IMG/VR virus record: IMGVR_UViG_3300008114_000020
Span: 17,201 to 81,200 of that record
Length of the DNA stretch: 64,000 nt
Source of the DNA: a virus
Strand: one strand, 5' to 3'
Below the pieces are notes generated by a model. That model was not told the DNA's origin. It ran no database searches and worked only from the letters and a program-made list of their open reading frames with translations. Below, one piece after another: positions 1-7,959 of the stretch (its first letter is position 1; each line of letters opens with the position of its first letter). A program made the position numbers and the translations under genes.

Positions 1-131
1 TCATAGGCAGAGTCGTAGTCGTGACCAATTGCTTCTTTTTTAGGGAAACCAGTAAGTGTCCACTGTGCTCCATCCCAATCACCTTTGTAAATTGAGAGTC
101 CAATACCTGTTGAAATTGTTTCTGTTTTCAT
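1..131 (-). CDS. Hypothetical protein, N-terminal fragment
   Basis: Only the first 43 codons are present; the gene runs off the left edge. It begins MKTETISTGIGLSIYKGDWDG with an ATG at 129-131, 4 bases after the preceding gene stops, so it is the last visible member of a four-gene unit that starts at 1502. No family was recognised. Confidence 0.6.
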   Translation of the reverse strand, partial: MKTETISTGIGLSIYKGDWDGAQWTLTGFPKKEAIGHDYDSAY

Positions 132-135
132 ACCT

Positions 136-615
136 CTACTTTTTAAATGTTGATTTGAATACTCGGATGTTTTCCTCAATCTCGAGGTCCATAGCCTGAG
201 CTAACTTCATCTTGGCTTTGGTCATGAACTCCTTGTCGCCAGACAAAATCTCCAAATCCTCCTCAGGGTGAAACTCAATCTTGTCGACAATAACACGGAC
301 ATCTTTTGACTTCTTATCCTTACGGTAGAAAGGAGTCCTTGCGTAGATGTACTCACGAACTTGAGTCAACTTGATATCACTGAGGTCCTCACGAATTCTC
401 ATTTGGATTATAATCTCCTCGAGTGATGCTAGTTTTTCGAATGTTAATTTACTCTCAGTGATTAAGTTCTTATATAAACCAGTGAGCTCTTTAAGCTCCT
501 TAGAATATTTCTTACCATCACCGTGGTTGATGAATTGGTCATATGAACTCAGTTCACTCTTTGACCCTACGATGTCAATGAAGACACCCTCGATTGTTTT
601 ATTTACTCGTCCCAT
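136..615 (-). CDS. Hypothetical protein (159 aa)
   Basis: An intact reading frame of charged composition, with a likely helical or coiled-coil stretch around residues 40-80 and a lysine-rich tail. It has no signal peptide or membrane segment. It follows the 621-881 gene by 5 bases and is probably read from the promoter at 1531-1564. I do not recognise the family. Its place among phage accessory genes suggests an early or middle role, which is inference. Confidence 0.7.
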   Translation of the reverse strand: MGRVNKTIEGVFIDIVGSKSELSSYDQFINHGDGKKYSKELKELTGLYKNLITESKLTFEKLASLEEIIIQMRIREDLSDIKLTQVREYIYARTPFYRKDKKSKDVRVIVDKIEFHPEEDLEILSGDKEFMTKAKMKLAQAMDLEIEENIRVFKSTFKK

Positions 616-620
616 AATCT

Positions 621-881
621 TTAAAAGAAGTTTAATACAGATTTTAACATGCCAAACAAAATTCGGGGTTCGGCTGTCCCGTCGGAAAATTTTACTTCAG
701 AGTTTTCCATTTCTCTTTTCATTTGAATTGCTTCATCAACTTTAATCCGTTGCTCGATGGTTCTTGCGTGGTATTTGGATGAAACAATGACATTCTCTTG
801 AGTTCTCAATGCGTCTACCCATTCTTGGTAGGTTAATTCTTCTTGAGGTTCTGCTGTCGATAATATTTTCAAATCTTCCAT
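621..881 (-). CDS. Hypothetical protein (86 aa)
   Basis: A small soluble acidic protein, starting MEDLKILSTAEPQEELTYQE. Its last codons run through a copy of the GCCAAACAAAATT motif (651-663) that elsewhere lies between genes, so the motif has been absorbed into the coding end here. It sits 6 bases after the Api92-like gene in the same unit. Function unknown. Confidence 0.65.
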   Translation of the reverse strand: MEDLKILSTAEPQEELTYQEWVDALRTQENVIVSSKYHARTIEQRIKVDEAIQMKREMENSEVKFSDGTAEPRILFGMLKSVLNFF

Positions 882-887
882 ATGAAT

Positions 888-1502
888 TTATTTTACTTTT
901 TCCTTTAGTTCTTCTTCGTATATTCTACGGATTTCTTTTGCGTCTTCCGTATCCACATAAGGGAATTGTGCAACGAAGTCATCAACACTAGTTTCGTTAT
1001 CGATTGCATATTCCATCTCATTTTGGAAAAGGGATTCCCAAAAGTATTCTTCGTCAAAACGATAGTTACCTTCGAGATAACCATAATCATCCTCAACCAC
1101 TCCGTTTTGATTAATGGTTGTTTTGCCACAGAAATCACTTCCACCCTCCGAGTAGAACAACTCCACATCCACACCATACATCTTGTGTAATACAACACCA
1201 AAGTTTATTGGTGGTGACCACGCCGTATCAGGTGACATATAGATAACATCCTTCTCAAAAGTGAAGTTGCAGTCGGCGTATGACACATCCCATTTGGTAC
1301 CATACCAACTGGTGTTTGCATTATACCATCCACCTTGTTCGTATTCTTCTTTACTAATTTCAGGTTCACGACCGATTAAGGACTCAAACACGATACACTT
1401 TTCAGGTTCGGACTTTGGAACATCATTAAGGATACGAGTGAGCAAACCAATCTGCTCTTCAGTACCTGTTATTGTTATTGAGTTTTGACACCAGTTCGGC
1501 AT
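888..1502 (-). CDS. Api92-like / YubB ferredoxin-like domain protein (204 aa)
   Basis: The start MPNWCQNSITITG is the hallmark of the Api92-like family, whose N-terminal domain is ferredoxin-like and which is common in phages and conjugative plasmids. The central part is rich in tryptophan and tyrosine (the NTSWYGTKWDV and SPDTAWSPP regions), as usual in that family. The biochemical role is not known. It is the first gene of a four-gene minus-strand unit, 29 bases downstream of a clear promoter. The family call is good; the function is open. Confidence 0.75.
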   Translation of the reverse strand: MPNWCQNSITITGTEEQIGLLTRILNDVPKSEPEKCIVFESLIGREPEISKEEYEQGGWYNANTSWYGTKWDVSYADCNFTFEKDVIYMSPDTAWSPPINFGVVLHKMYGVDVELFYSEGGSDFCGKTTINQNGVVEDDYGYLEGNYRFDEEYFWESLFQNEMEYAIDNETSVDDFVAQFPYVDTEDAKEIRRIYEEELKEKVK

Positions 1503-1530
1503 AATCTATCTATTTTAAGCTGTTCATTAA

Positions 1531-1564
1531 TACAAAGGTATAAAGAGGATACCATTTTACCAAA
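1531..1564 (-). promoter_or_regulatory. Bacteroidota-type promoter
   Basis: On the minus strand: TTTGG (1560-1564), 17 bases, then TATACCTTTGTA (1531-1542), fitting the -33 TTTG / -7 TAnnTTTG form. It serves 888-1502 and the genes after it. Confidence 0.8.
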
Positions 1565-1576
1565 CGATATCCTCTT
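1543..1576 (-). terminator. Hairpin between two units
   Basis: GAGGATAC and GATATCCTC arms pair around a 13-base loop that contains the TTTGG box of the next promoter. It probably ends the 1586-2131 transcript. The terminator and the next promoter therefore overlap. Confidence 0.5.
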
Positions 1577-1585
1577 TTTATTTTT

Positions 1586-2131
1586 TTACCAGGATGATTG
1601 GTAGTAGAAATCTCCTTCCTTTTCCTCTAATAAGGGAGTGATTTGTTTGATGGTATCTTCTAAACCTTTTAGATACCACTCATCATATTCAGTTCCCCCG
1701 AAAAAGAAACCTGCTTGGGTTGGTAGTAGTTCTTCCGCAAGTTCGGTGTCGGTGTAGACATCGATGTCCTCATACAATTCCTTACCACCTTGCCAACCAA
1801 CTTTCACCTGAACCTTCTTCGTCGGAGAATTTTTCAGGGTTGCTCTAACTTTCCCACAGGTATCCACCAACTCTTTGAGTTTTTCGCGGTCTACATAATA
1901 CTCACCACAATCGTCCTCACCGTCCTGTACATTGTTTACAAACCATGCGTGGATGTGGTTGTCCTTTCTCCAATACGCCACCTGTTCCTCGATGGATGAA
2001 ATTCTGTCGGGTTGAATTTCCTTAACTACTTTCCCACCCTTCTTAACTGTCACCTTGTGAAGTTGTTCGGGTTCCATATGTGACCAATTTTTCACATAGG
2101 TTTTCTTCTTGAGATACATGTCTAATCCCAT
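1586..2131 (-). CDS. MGLDMYL-family conserved phage protein (181 aa)
   Basis: It starts MGLDMYLKKKTYVKNW and contains a WRKDNHIHAWFV block, a CGEYYV block and a GFFFGGTEYDEWYL block near the end. These blocks recur together in a widespread family of phage and bacterial hypothetical proteins. The conserved aromatic, His and Cys residues suggest ligand or metal binding, but no activity is established. It follows the 2136-2438 gene by 4 bases and should be co-transcribed with it. Confidence 0.75.
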   Translation of the reverse strand: MGLDMYLKKKTYVKNWSHMEPEQLHKVTVKKGGKVVKEIQPDRISSIEEQVAYWRKDNHIHAWFVNNVQDGEDDCGEYYVDREKLKELVDTCGKVRATLKNSPTKKVQVKVGWQGGKELYEDIDVYTDTELAEELLPTQAGFFFGGTEYDEWYLKGLEDTIKQITPLLEEKEGDFYYQSSW

Positions 2132-2135
2132 TGTA

Positions 2136-2438
2136 TTATTGATTTAAGATGTTAAACAATTTTGTACCAAGACCAAATAACTTTTCGGCCTTATCTTCTC
2201 TTTTTCCTTCACTACACACGTAGATTGACTTATCAGGTAGAACACCCAAATCCAACATTCCAAATGTGTGTTCCCATTTACCATTGATGAATTGTTCACC
2301 TGTAAACCTTTCTTGTGCGTTGTACGCTTCGTAGGTCATTTTCAATTTGACATTATTCTCATTTTGAATAATTCTCATCTCATATGACTTATCTCTCAAG
2401 TGAGATGATACCGAGTGGATTACTTTTTCTTTTTTCAT
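2136..2438 (-). CDS. Hypothetical protein (100 aa)
   Basis: The start chosen is the ATG at 2436-2438 (MKKEKVIHSV). Any longer frame would read through the promoter. The -7 element ends only a few bases before this ATG, so the message is probably leaderless or nearly so. It is a small basic protein with a predicted beta-rich middle. No family recognised. First gene of a two-gene unit with 1586-2131. Confidence 0.7.
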   Translation of the reverse strand: MKKEKVIHSVSSHLRDKSYEMRIIQNENNVKLKMTYEAYNAQERFTGEQFINGKWEHTFGMLDLGVLPDKSIYVCSEGKREDKAEKLFGLGTKLFNILNQ

Positions 2439-2440
2439 AA

Positions 2441-2474
2441 TACAAAGATATAACAATTTTTCTTTTATACCAAA
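2441..2474 (-). promoter_or_regulatory. Bacteroidota-type promoter
   Basis: TTTGG (2470-2474), 17 bases, TATATCTTTGTA (2441-2452) on the minus strand. The ATG follows almost directly, implying a leaderless mRNA for 2136-2438. Confidence 0.85.
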
Positions 2475-2498
2475 TTTATTTTCAACTTTGTTGCCAAA

Positions 2499-2810
2499 CT
2501 AAATGTCCTCGACGGTAAAGTCATCCGACTCAAGGATGTCTATGATGTGTGCGAGTTCATATATGTCCAATTCAACTAACGAGAGTTCTATACTATCACC
2601 AAAACTTTCCGACATCACAGTACCATCAGGTAATATTCCATACGCCGCGTATTGAACTCTACCATCATCTTCGTACATACCTTCGGTAACCCAAACTCCA
2701 AACACATTTCTAAATGTGATTTGTTGGTTCTCACCAATAATGGTCGAACATTTGTTTTTAATTTTTTTGATTATTTCCTCTTGTAGGTCTTGAATTTTTT
2801 TCTTGTACAT
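2499..2810 (-). CDS. Hypothetical protein (103 aa)
   Basis: A lysine-rich start (MYKKKIQDLQEEIIKKIKNK) is followed by an acidic C-terminal half. Its stop codon lies inside a GCCAAACTAAAT motif (2493-2504), so the recurring motif begins exactly where this gene ends. It is a single-gene unit with its own promoter. No family recognised. Confidence 0.7.
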   Translation of the reverse strand: MYKKKIQDLQEEIIKKIKNKCSTIIGENQQITFRNVFGVWVTEGMYEDDGRVQYAAYGILPDGTVMSESFGDSIELSLVELDIYELAHIIDILESDDFTVEDI

Positions 2811-2828
2811 AATAAAATGTTTTAGTAA

Positions 2829-2862
2829 TACAAAGATATAACAATTTTTCTTTTATACCAAA
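2829..2862 (-). promoter_or_regulatory. Bacteroidota-type promoter
   Basis: TTTGG (2858-2862), 17 bases, TATATCTTTGTA (2829-2840). The roughly 65 bases from here leftward to the end of the gene are nearly identical to those around 2441, so the promoter-plus-motif block is duplicated. Confidence 0.85.
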
Positions 2863-2930
2863 TTTATTTTCAACTTTGTTGCCAACCTAAATCAATGTCC
2901 ATCCCATAATATATGTGTACGAGGTTTTTA

Positions 2931-2958
2931 ATAAAAAACCCCACATTTCTGTGGGGTT
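2931..2958 (-). terminator. Rho-independent terminator
   Basis: ACCCCACA / TGTGGGGT stem with a TTTC loop, followed on the minus strand by a T run. Ends the 2974-3564 transcript. Confidence 0.8.
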
Positions 2959-2973
2959 CTCTCCTTAAACCAA

Positions 2974-3564
2974 TCAATCATAAGTAATCCTCGCGTATTT
3001 TACTGTGACCCAGTTGTCCTTTACAACAATCTTACCCATGTCCTCACCATCCTCGCCTTTCCAATAAACCTCACCATTTAATTTCACACCCCACTTCTCA
3101 AAGAAATGATTGATGATATATTTCAACCACTCAACGTAGTTGTAAAACTTCTCACCACCATCCCATATTAGATGAGTTCCATTTTCATCCGTAGTCCACT
3201 GACACCATAAACCAGGTTGACATTTACCCTCTCGTGTTCTCAAATCATTTTGTGTCCACCTTTCGTTGTAGTTAGTTGTTAGAAAATCTAGTTGACCTGG
3301 AGGTGTATTGTAATCGACAATACTATCATCCTTGTCTTGACCTGCGAACCCATTACCACCAACAAAGTATTCACCATCGTTTCCGTAGGTTTCTTCTTTT
3401 GGTAGAAAAGGGTTTCCGTGTTCACCCTTAAATAACTCATAGAGTTTCTCAACATTTCGTTTCATTCTACGAGTGTTGTTGAACTTGGTGATGTAATTCT
3501 TTTCATCACTAGTAAGTGGACGACTGAATTCAAATCCACCTTCGAAATCGGTTGTGTATCCCAT
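2974..3564 (-). CDS. MGYTTDF-family conserved phage protein (196 aa)
   Basis: It opens MGYTTDFEGGFEFSRPLT, then has an NTRRMKRN block, a PGLWCQWTTDENG block and a WLKYIINHFFEKWGVKLNGEV block. This combination recurs in an unnamed protein family in phages and bacteria. It is soluble, with no signal peptide. The role is unknown. It sits alone with its own promoter and terminator, typical of the cassette-like layout of this region. Confidence 0.75.
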   Translation of the reverse strand: MGYTTDFEGGFEFSRPLTSDEKNYITKFNNTRRMKRNVEKLYELFKGEHGNPFLPKEETYGNDGEYFVGGNGFAGQDKDDSIVDYNTPPGQLDFLTTNYNERWTQNDLRTREGKCQPGLWCQWTTDENGTHLIWDGGEKFYNYVEWLKYIINHFFEKWGVKLNGEVYWKGEDGEDMGKIVVKDNWVTVKYARITYD

Positions 3565-3585
3565 ACTTTTTTAATTTAATTGTAT

Positions 3586-3619
3586 TACAAAGATATAACA
3601 ATTTTTCTTTTATACCAAA
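3586..3619 (-). promoter_or_regulatory. Bacteroidota-type promoter
   Basis: TTTGG (3615-3619), 17 bases, TATATCTTTGTA (3586-3597), driving 2974-3564. Confidence 0.85.
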
Positions 3620-3643
3620 TTTTTTTTCAACTTTGTCGCCAAA

Positions 3644-4120
3644 CTAAATCCCCCCTGTGAATATGGGGTTTGGTCTGAACTCCAATTTGTACTTTGGGTT
3701 GTAACTACCACCCGAACAATTGCTACATGAATAAGACCTACTTCTTAAACGATGGGCTTTGGATACCTTACCACAACCAACACATGTTGCAATATATTTT
3801 GCTTCGGGTGTTTCAACTACTTTACTACTATAACAACGATGTCCATCACAACCTATTTCAATCGCTTTCGACCTCCATACATGGTTATGTTTTTGACCAG
3901 GACAAAGTGCGTGTGCAATCTCATGTAGAATAGTATTCTTTACATGACTTTCATCATTAAGTAATGTCAATACTTTGGATAGTGTAATTTGTTTAGGTCT
4001 GTATTTACAACACCCAAACCTACTTTTTGCATTGTCATACGCAAATGTCCACCCCTTAACATCTAACTTGTGTTTGTGAATTAACTTCTCTGCTAACCGT
4101 TGTGCTTTAATTAAGTCCAT
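3644..4120 (-). CDS. SprT-like zinc metalloprotease (158 aa)
   Basis: An HEIAHAL motif (HExxH) near residue 70 and a second histidine in the HNHVW segment match the SprT-like fold. A C-terminal zinc ribbon is visible as CVGCG...CSNC. SprT/Spartan relatives in cells cut DNA-protein crosslinks; phage versions are uncharacterised. Length and layout are typical of SprT. The stop codon lies in a GCCAAACTAAAT motif at 3638. It is probably the second gene of a unit with 4142-4531. Confidence 0.8.
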   Translation of the reverse strand: MDLIKAQRLAEKLIHKHKLDVKGWTFAYDNAKSRFGCCKYRPKQITLSKVLTLLNDESHVKNTILHEIAHALCPGQKHNHVWRSKAIEIGCDGHRCYSSKVVETPEAKYIATCVGCGKVSKAHRLRSRSYSCSNCSGGSYNPKYKLEFRPNPIFTGGI

Positions 4121-4141
4121 GTTGTTTTATTTTAGGCCAAA

Positions 4142-4531
4142 CTAAATTTCACCTTCACCTGTCGTGATGTACACTCCGTAATCGATGGTGTGCAATTGTG
4201 GTACTCCATCATTGTCCATGATGTGACCATCGAATAACCAGTTGGGTTGAACTCGTGGATTGTATCGAACCCTACGACTTTCATCCTTGTATGGTTGACC
4301 TGTGTAAATCTTGATGTCCTTACAAAGTATCCACGCACATACTGTTTTATTACCACCATCGAAAATCTTCTGTGCTGTTTTCCTGTGGTTCTTAAATGTG
4401 CAACCTGTCATGACCAACTGATTATCTGTTGGACTGTAATACAATACACTACCATCAGGGTGTTGTACTTTCCACTTCATGTAGTTCTTACCTCTACCGA
4501 GATTGAACCTTACTTTAATACTTTTACTCAT
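4142..4531 (-). CDS. Hypothetical protein (129 aa)
   Basis: The start chosen is MSKSIKVRFNLG (ATG 4529-4531); the upstream extension would enter the -7 element. It carries a WKVQHPDGSVLYYSPTDN block and ends in the GCCAAACTAAAT motif at 4136. The SprT-like gene follows after 21 bases without a promoter of its own. I recall similar proteins among phage hypotheticals but know no function. Confidence 0.65.
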   Translation of the reverse strand: MSKSIKVRFNLGRGKNYMKWKVQHPDGSVLYYSPTDNQLVMTGCTFKNHRKTAQKIFDGGNKTVCAWILCKDIKIYTGQPYKDESRRVRYNPRVQPNWLFDGHIMDNDGVPQLHTIDYGVYITTGEGEI

Positions 4532-4547
4532 CTTGATTGGTTTATAA

Positions 4548-4581
4548 TACAAATATAATACTAATTCTTTTATATTCCAAA
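4548..4581 (-). promoter_or_regulatory. Bacteroidota-type promoter
   Basis: TTTGG (4577-4581), 17 bases, ATTATATTTGTA (4548-4559). Serves 4142-4531 and the SprT-like gene. Confidence 0.85.
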
Positions 4582-4599
4582 TGTTTTTTTGCCAAACAA

Positions 4600-4622
4600 A
4601 AATCCCCCTGTGACGGGGGACC
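4600..4622 (-). terminator. Rho-independent terminator
   Basis: TCCCCC / GGGGGA stem; its T run on the minus strand leads straight into the GTTTGGC motif at 4591. Ends 4626-5228. Confidence 0.8.
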
Positions 4623-4625
4623 TTT

Positions 4626-5228
4626 TTATTCTTTCAAATCAAAAATCAATTCGGTGTAATTCATCATCCCATTGGTTACGAGTGGACTATCTTTTTCTAC
4701 CGAGATAACATCTCTTGCCCACGAACCAACAATCTCATTTTCATCATCACCTCTAAAATCTCCCCCACCCATTCCGTTACCTTCACTAGTTAATAGTGGT
4801 AAAGGGTGAATTTTTACACCATCCCATCCTTGAATTTCGGGAACTTTGTTTTTATCCACGAACATTTTTTTGGTGTGGTTTACAATGTAGGGGTATTCAT
4901 CCGTTGATGACACTTTGGGTTTGATTTGGTTTTCATCATTACAAAGTGAATACAAATTTGCATCGTACTCCTTCCCTTCCGAAATGACTTTTACACCTGG
5001 TTCTTCTCCTGCGTAATCACCCGCCCACACTACACGACTTTTGTAATGTTCACCTCTACGGGTTAATTGTTTTTCAAAAGTTGAAACGAAGTTGTTCCCT
5101 TGATAGGAATGCTCCATCAGTTTGAGTCCGTTGTCGTACTCGTGTGAATACATCCACGCTTTAACTGTTTCGTGTTCACCCTCTTTTGGGGTGTTACCTA
5201 AAATGATTGGTTTATAATATTGTCCCAT
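4626..5228 (-). CDS. MGQYYKPI-type conserved hypothetical (200 aa)
   Basis: It starts MGQYYKPIILGNTPKEGE, with a WMYSHEYDNGLKLMEHSY block and a VVWAGDYAGEE block. Similar proteins occur among phage hypotheticals that also carry MGLDMYL- and MGYTTDF-type genes, as here. Acidic and soluble, function unknown. A single-gene unit with its own promoter and terminator. Confidence 0.7.
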   Translation of the reverse strand: MGQYYKPIILGNTPKEGEHETVKAWMYSHEYDNGLKLMEHSYQGNNFVSTFEKQLTRRGEHYKSRVVWAGDYAGEEPGVKVISEGKEYDANLYSLCNDENQIKPKVSSTDEYPYIVNHTKKMFVDKNKVPEIQGWDGVKIHPLPLLTSEGNGMGGGDFRGDDENEIVGSWARDVISVEKDSPLVTNGMMNYTELIFDLKE

Positions 5229-5246
5229 TGTTATGTTGTTTTATGA

Positions 5247-5280
5247 TACAAATATAATACTGTTATTATTATATTCCAAA
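5247..5280 (-). promoter_or_regulatory. Bacteroidota-type promoter
   Basis: TTTGG (5276-5280), 17 bases, ATTATATTTGTA (5247-5258), driving 4626-5228. Confidence 0.85.
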
Positions 5281-5392
5281 TAATTTTTTATCTTTTTTAT
5301 TGTTTTCTTGCCAACCAAGTTTTTGGATTAACCAGGGTCACCAGCAAAATGACCAGTAAAACTGGCTGTTGCAACCAGTCTGAAGCCAGGTG

Positions 5393-5453
5393 ATTTTGGT
5401 TGGCACAACTTAAAGTGTTGATTTTATTAGGATTACAGAATGCCAAACAAAAT
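5393..5453. repeat. Inverted-repeat element 1 (GGTTGGC...GCCAAAC)
   Basis: ATTTTGGTTGGC (5393-5404) and GCCAAACAAAAT (5442-5453) pair over 12 bases with a single mismatch at the sixth base from the inside. The 37-base spacer includes ATTGATTTTATT-like sequence shared with elements 2 and 3. Upstream, 5330-5392 is rich in CCAG and shares phrases with 9960-10060. No gene is seen in 5281-5490. Confidence 0.8.
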
Positions 5454-5490
5454 TCCGATGACCAGCATCATGCGCGCAACATCTTCAAGC

Positions 5491-5518
5491 AATAAAAAAC
5501 CCCTCATTGTGAGGGGTC
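5491..5518 (-). terminator. Rho-independent terminator
   Basis: ACCCCTCA / TGAGGGGT stem with an A run on the plus strand, so a T run on the minus transcript. Ends the gp88-like gene. Confidence 0.85.
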
Positions 5519-6274
5519 TACTATAAACTTACTATCTTTTTGAGGTCGTTTTCGTGTGACTTTATATTTTAATCCCACAATAATGTCGTTCTCATCTCGA
5601 TATCTCATATCATATAAGTCACCATCGATAACTTTTCTACCCCAAAACTTTTTGGGTATTTCTTTTTTGAAAACAACGGCAACTCGTATACCATTGTTCA
5701 ACATACTAATACAATCTGAAAAGTTTGTACCACTAAATGAAAATGTTAAGTCGTAGTTCTTATACTTCTTAACTAACTCCATTCGTTTACCCACTTTGCT
5801 GTAGTCGTAAAACATAACATTAGGAAACAATTGCAAAATGTTTTTTCTTTTACCATCTATCTCCATATGAAAAGATTCGGGTGAAATGTCTGAAGTGTTA
5901 TTTAAACGAACACTAAAGTGATAACCTTGTTTTTCTGCCTTCTTTTTTGCCGCCTCAATTTCTGCAACCATCCATTGCATGAAATACTGGCGATGTTCGA
6001 AAAACAATTTTGTTTTTTTAATTCTACTCTCAGTAATCATGTCATCTCTCATGTTCATTCGATTCATACCAGATTCGTTTAAACATAGTGCAGTACACTC
6101 CGCGTTTCTCATTGGGCAAACTTCGTAACCACTTAAGTCCGCGGGTGCGAGGTAAAGACTGTAGGTTAATTCATCATACTTGTACGCCTTAGCGTGTTTT
6201 GATGTCAGGTTAACTGAACCTAAATAATTGATTCCAGTTTCCTTTCTGGCTTGGGTTTTATTTCTGTACTCCAT
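5504..6274 (-). CDS. Gene product 88-like phage protein (256 aa)
   Basis: The start chosen is MEYRNKTQARKETG (ATG 6272-6274), because the longer frame passes through the promoter. A cysteine cluster CPMRNAECTALC follows a YSLYLAPADLSGYEVC segment, then FFEHRQYFMQWMVAEIEAA and a VRLNNTSDIS block. This matches the gp88 family first named in mycobacteriophages, a cysteine-rich family of unknown activity. It is a single-gene unit; its terminator overlaps the C-terminal codons. Confidence 0.7.
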   Translation of the reverse strand: MEYRNKTQARKETGINYLGSVNLTSKHAKAYKYDELTYSLYLAPADLSGYEVCPMRNAECTALCLNESGMNRMNMRDDMITESRIKKTKLFFEHRQYFMQWMVAEIEAAKKKAEKQGYHFSVRLNNTSDISPESFHMEIDGKRKNILQLFPNVMFYDYSKVGKRMELVKKYKNYDLTFSFSGTNFSDCISMLNNGIRVAVVFKKEIPKKFWGRKVIDGDLYDMRYRDENDIIVGLKYKVTRKRPQKDSKFIVDPSQ

Positions 6275-6292
6275 ATAATATTGGTTTAACAA

Positions 6293-6326
6293 TACAAATA
6301 TAAAACGAATTCTTTTATATTCCAAA
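6293..6326 (-). promoter_or_regulatory. Bacteroidota-type promoter
   Basis: TTTGG (6322-6326), 17 bases, TTTATATTTGTA (6293-6304), driving the gp88-like gene. Confidence 0.85.
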
Positions 6327-6374
6327 TTTATTTTTATTTTTTTTCTTCAGGAGGGACCTGTTCTTCCCAGGGCG

Positions 6375-6402
6375 ATATTGTTTGGCGGGCGCCAAACTAA
6401 TT
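6375..6402. repeat. Short inverted-repeat element (GTTTGGC/GCCAAAC)
   Basis: GTTTGGC (6380-6386) and GCCAAAC (6391-6397) are only 4 bases apart and form a tight hairpin. This is the compact form of the element seen elsewhere with spacers of about 36 bases. Confidence 0.65.
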
Positions 6403-6442
6403 TAATAGACGAACTGTGCAGCTCCTCCGCACACATTCGAGC

Positions 6443-6476
6443 AATAAAAAACCCCCACATTTCTGTGAGGGTTTTT
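6443..6476 (-). terminator. Rho-independent terminator
   Basis: ACCCCCACA / TGTGAGGGT around TTTC. The one non-complementary C/A position becomes a G-U pair only in the minus-strand RNA, so the hairpin is complete in that direction. It is preceded by a GTGCAGCTCC...GCACAC block also found at 18300. Confidence 0.8.
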
Positions 6477-6505
6477 CGAACCGAACATTAAATCAATATA
6501 CTAAA

Positions 6506-6877
6506 CTAAAGAACCCCTTCTATTGAATGTCCCTTTTTGGTGAGGTTTTTACCTTTACGTTCATAGTTGTTGTAGCCAACCAAAAACAAATCGTCTTTGG
6601 TCCCTAACACCATCGAACCTTCAAGTTTCATTCCACCATAAGTTACTTTCAGCTTACGCATAAAATCATTGAAAGAACGCTCAAGCTGTACACCAATCTT
6701 ATCGGTAGGAGGAACTGGTGCATTTTCAATGTGATAACGAGTACCAACACGAGAAAATTTAATTCCCACCATTTCCTTTTTCTCAAAGTTTGGTAAACTC
6801 TCATTAAGGCATTCACGAATTTCGTGCAAAGACTTCTTCAGAGAATTAGCCGTAGTCTTTCTTGGTTTTTTTATCAT
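6506..6877 (-). CDS. Hypothetical protein (123 aa)
   Basis: The start is set at the ATG at 6875-6877 (MIKKPRKTTANSL); the codon two upstream in frame is TTG. The N-terminus is basic and the middle carries RVGTRYHIENAPVPPTDKIG. No family recognised. Its promoter departs from the local norm: a TACTTTTG -7 element and a weaker upstream box. Confidence 0.65.
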   Translation of the reverse strand: MIKKPRKTTANSLKKSLHEIRECLNESLPNFEKKEMVGIKFSRVGTRYHIENAPVPPTDKIGVQLERSFNDFMRKLKVTYGGMKLEGSMVLGTKDDLFLVGYNNYERKGKNLTKKGHSIEGVL

Positions 6878-6899
6878 ATTCAAGTTTTTGAATTACAGT

Positions 6900-6937
6900 A
6901 CAAAAGTAATAAGAATATTTTCGATAAACAACAAATA
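6900..6937 (-). promoter_or_regulatory. Probable promoter, variant -7
   Basis: TACTTTTG (minus strand, about 6902-6909) with a TTTG about 20 bases upstream. It lacks the TTTGG-N17 form of its neighbours. The 250 bases to the next gene hold a GCCAAAC motif at 7026 and a terminator, and no gene. Confidence 0.45.
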
Positions 6938-7080
6938 TTTTCACTTTGTTCAACTTTTTTGTCAAAACCTTATACAAAAAGTGTCTTTTTTATTGGATTA
7001 CAAACATTTGTGTGTTGAAAACTCCGCCAAACAAAATCTGGAGTCGTCTTCAGGATGTTACATCTTGTGAAATTTTGAGC

Positions 7081-7110
7081 AAAAAAAAGGGGTAACCTTT
7101 CGGTCACCCC
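7081..7110 (-). terminator. Rho-independent terminator
   Basis: GGGGTAACC / GGTCACCCC around TTTC, with a long A run on the plus strand. Ends the ParB-like gene. Confidence 0.85.
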
Positions 7111-7132
7111 AATCACTAACCCTAATCCAAAG

Positions 7133-7888
7133 TTAGAAACGAAGGTTCAACTTGTCCTCATTACGACGCTTGTAGTTGTAAATGTCTTCAATCATTTCCG
7201 CGTATGATTTTTTATCACCACACATATAGATTGAACTTGGACGAAGTTTTACTTTATGTAAAAATTCTTCAAACTTAAAATCGGGTTTCTTTTCCATAAT
7301 GGTAAGAATAGTACGAACAAATACCGATTTGTTGTAACCCTTTTCAAAGTAAGGTTTCAGTTGGAGTAGGTTATTCGCCCATTCTTTGGCGGTTTCCATA
7401 TTACCAACAACAAACTTACCATCCGCAAAATCTTGTTTGTCACAATGACGAGTACCAGAATTTTGTAGTAACATAATTCTTTCGGTCAAAGAAAACATCG
7501 GAAACTCTTTTGAAAAATCTTCCAAAGTTTTGTAAGATTTGTTTCCTTGTTCGGAAAAACCATGAATGTAATCTTTCTTACCCCACTCTTTCATGTTCTG
7601 GTTGAACTTACGTGCGGCTTCAAAGATACCTTTCGTGGTGTTGGGGATTGAGTTGTCTACAATAAAGTAGATACCTTTACCCGCTTCTTTTGCTGCGGTT
7701 AGTCGGTGTTGTCCGTCTACAACCACATACTGGGAGTTTACAATGATTGGAACGAGTTTTAATCCGTCCTTCTTCATCGAGTCTGTAATACGCTTAACGC
7801 GTGGAGAGTCTACCTCACGATTTACATTGTGAAGTTTGAACATACCCAAATTTTGGGTGAACTTTACTTGAACATTTTTTGTACTCAT
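7133..7888 (-). CDS. ParB-like nuclease-fold protein (251 aa)
   Basis: Residues 20-80 contain the ParB/sulfiredoxin signature: a VNREVDSPRVKRITDSMKKDG segment, then PIIVNSQYVVVDGQHRLTAAKEAG, including the DGQHR motif. The rest is helical and basic. Small phage ParB-like proteins may bind DNA or use nucleotides; there is no ParA beside it, so chromosome-type partition is unlikely. It is a monocistronic unit with a strong promoter and a terminator. Confidence 0.8.
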   Translation of the reverse strand: MSTKNVQVKFTQNLGMFKLHNVNREVDSPRVKRITDSMKKDGLKLVPIIVNSQYVVVDGQHRLTAAKEAGKGIYFIVDNSIPNTTKGIFEAARKFNQNMKEWGKKDYIHGFSEQGNKSYKTLEDFSKEFPMFSLTERIMLLQNSGTRHCDKQDFADGKFVVGNMETAKEWANNLLQLKPYFEKGYNKSVFVRTILTIMEKKPDFKFEEFLHKVKLRPSSIYMCGDKKSYAEMIEDIYNYKRRNEDKLNLRF

Positions 7889-7925
7889 TTTCGTTTCTAA
7901 TTTTAGATTAAAGATTTAATGTGGG

Positions 7926-7959
7926 TACAAAGATATAATAGTTTTTCTTTTTTTCCAAA
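7926..7959 (-). promoter_or_regulatory. Bacteroidota-type promoter
   Basis: TTTGG (7955-7959), 17 bases, TATATCTTTGTA (7926-7937), driving the ParB-like gene. The 370-base gap to the next gene also holds a GCCAAAC motif at 8070 and the terminator at 8149. Confidence 0.85.
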